The position numbers and the translations under genes are program-made. Shown here in pieces: positions 6,337-6,868 of a stretch of 6,868 bases of DNA. This DNA is from Betaproteobacteria bacterium. Lineage in GTDB: Bacteria; Pseudomonadota; Gammaproteobacteria; Burkholderiales; Eutrophovitaceae. How positions within the stretch are numbered: position 1 is the stretch's first letter; each line of letters begins with the position of its first letter. The stretch spans positions 1-6,868 of the forward strand of contig QXZO01000070.1 of NCBI GenBank assembly GCA_009886305.1, written 5' to 3'. The notes under the pieces are model-generated. The model was not told where the DNA came from, did not search any database, and saw only the letters and a list, made by a program, of their open reading frames with translations.

Positions 6337-6868
6337 TCAATGTCGAAGCCGGGTAGCCTCATACAAGCATATACCTACAGATACTCCTACATTAAGGCTA
6401 TCGATAACATCCTCTATTGGGATAGAAACTAGGTGGTCACAGGTTTCTTTTGTTAATCGTCTAGCGCCATCCCCTTCCGCACCGAACACTAAAACAGTAC
6501 GATCAGCAAAACTAAAATCTCTGATTGAATCTTGTGACTCACCATCGGTGCCGACCACCCAAAAATCTGCATCTTTTAAGGCACGAAGGGTCCTTGCCAG
6601 ATTAGTAACCGTTATTAATGGGATTATTCCGGCAGCCCCACTGGCGACCTTTTCAACTACATCAGTAATTCCAACAGAACGATCCTTGGGCACGATGACT
6701 GCGGAGGCACCGAACGCACATGCAGAACGCATAATTGCACCTAAATTACGTGGGTCAGTTACTCCATCAAGTACCACAAATAATTGGGCTTGAGGTGCTG
6801 CAACGATAACATCCTCCAAGCTAGAAACATTCTCATCTAATTTAATCGAAGCAATCACTCCTTGATGC
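6337..6868 (-). CDS. rlmB: 23S rRNA (guanosine-2'-O-)-methyltransferase RlmB, C-terminal part (partial)
   Basis: RlmB is a SPOUT-family enzyme that methylates the 2'-O of G2251 (E. coli numbering) in the peptidyl-transferase P-loop of 23S rRNA, using S-adenosylmethionine. The 176 residues visible are the end of a protein usually about 243 long. Reading begins HQGV at the right edge, matching the HQGI of E. coli RlmB, so the GTG at 6858 is internal and not the start. The three SPOUT motifs are present: LDGVTDPRNLGAIMRSA, FGAEGDGARRLTKETCD, and SIPIEDVIDSLNVGVSVGIC, the last forming the knotted cofactor site. VPKDRS and VTNLART further favour RlmB over TrmH. The N-terminal L30e-like RNA-binding domain is outside the window. 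No clear terminator separates it from the rpsB promoter. Confidence 0.95.
   Translation of the reverse strand, partial: HQGVIASIKLDENVSSLEDVIVAAPQAQLFVVLDGVTDPRNLGAIMRSACAFGASAVIVPKDRSVGITDVVEKVASGAAGIIPLITVTNLARTLRALKDADFWVVGTDGESQDSIRDFSFADRTVLVFGAEGDGARRLTKETCDHLVSIPIEDVIDSLNVGVSVGICLYEATRLRH

Noticed and set aside
6332..6793. A 153-codon plus-strand open frame opposite rlmB.
   Set aside because: It lies antisense to clearly conserved RlmB motifs, its translation is low in complexity and matches no family I know, and no convincing ribosome binding site precedes it.
6337..6858. A complete short SPOUT methyltransferase starting at the GTG at 6858.
   Set aside because: The reading frame continues upstream as HQG, a conserved internal RlmB motif, so the gene is cut by the window edge.
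1..6868. A hidden novel system such as a defence island, mobile element, CRISPR array or biosynthetic cluster.
   Set aside because: All long open frames are core housekeeping genes in conserved order; the two gaps (139 and 174 bases) are explained by promoters, a hairpin and a leader, and no direct repeat arrays or transposase remnants were seen.

Overview
The window is a stretch of ordinary bacterial core chromosome. Every gene lies on the minus strand, so transcription runs from high to low coordinates. In that order it holds the end of rlmB, then rpsB, tsf, pyrH, frr, uppS, cdsA, dxr and the start of rseP. The order rpsB-tsf-pyrH-frr-uppS-cdsA-dxr-rseP is the classic beta/gammaproteobacterial arrangement. 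The proteins resemble their Escherichia coli counterparts in length and motifs, and the rpsB leader looks like the S2 leader described in gammaproteobacteria. A gammaproteobacterium is the most likely source. The AT-leaning composition and tight packing would suit an uncultured or marine lineage, but the species cannot be named and a betaproteobacterium is not excluded.

Layout: 6337-6868 is the 3' part of an rRNA 2'-O-methyltransferase gene (rlmB). 6163-6336 holds a sigma70-type promoter and a folded leader for rpsB. rpsB (5416-6162) is followed by an intrinsic terminator or attenuator hairpin (about 5369-5398) and a candidate promoter for tsf. From tsf (start best placed at 5276) down to rseP the genes are almost contiguous. 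The gaps are 12 and 18 bases around pyrH. After that the junctions are a 1-base overlap (frr/uppS), a 4-base overlap (uppS/cdsA), a 1-base gap (cdsA/dxr) and a 3-base gap (dxr/rseP).

Functionally the cluster joins translation (S2, EF-Ts, ribosome recycling factor, 23S rRNA methylation), UMP phosphorylation (PyrH), and envelope and isoprenoid supply. Dxr makes MEP for isoprenoids, UppS uses isoprenoid precursors to make the undecaprenyl carrier lipid, CdsA makes CDP-diacylglycerol for phospholipids, and RseP is the intramembrane protease of the envelope stress response. Strong Shine-Dalgarno sequences are seen before rpsB, tsf and frr. The genes with touching or overlapping ends have weak ones and probably depend on translational coupling.

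I found no mobile element, CRISPR array, tRNA, rRNA or unknown protein, and no evidence of a previously undescribed system. The points most worth checking are the S2-type leader, the control region between rpsB and tsf, the inverted repeats over the rpsB promoter, the rlmB-rpsB junction, and two residue substitutions in conserved motifs (UppS V193, Dxr P133). No stretch longer than 300 bases lacks a gene.
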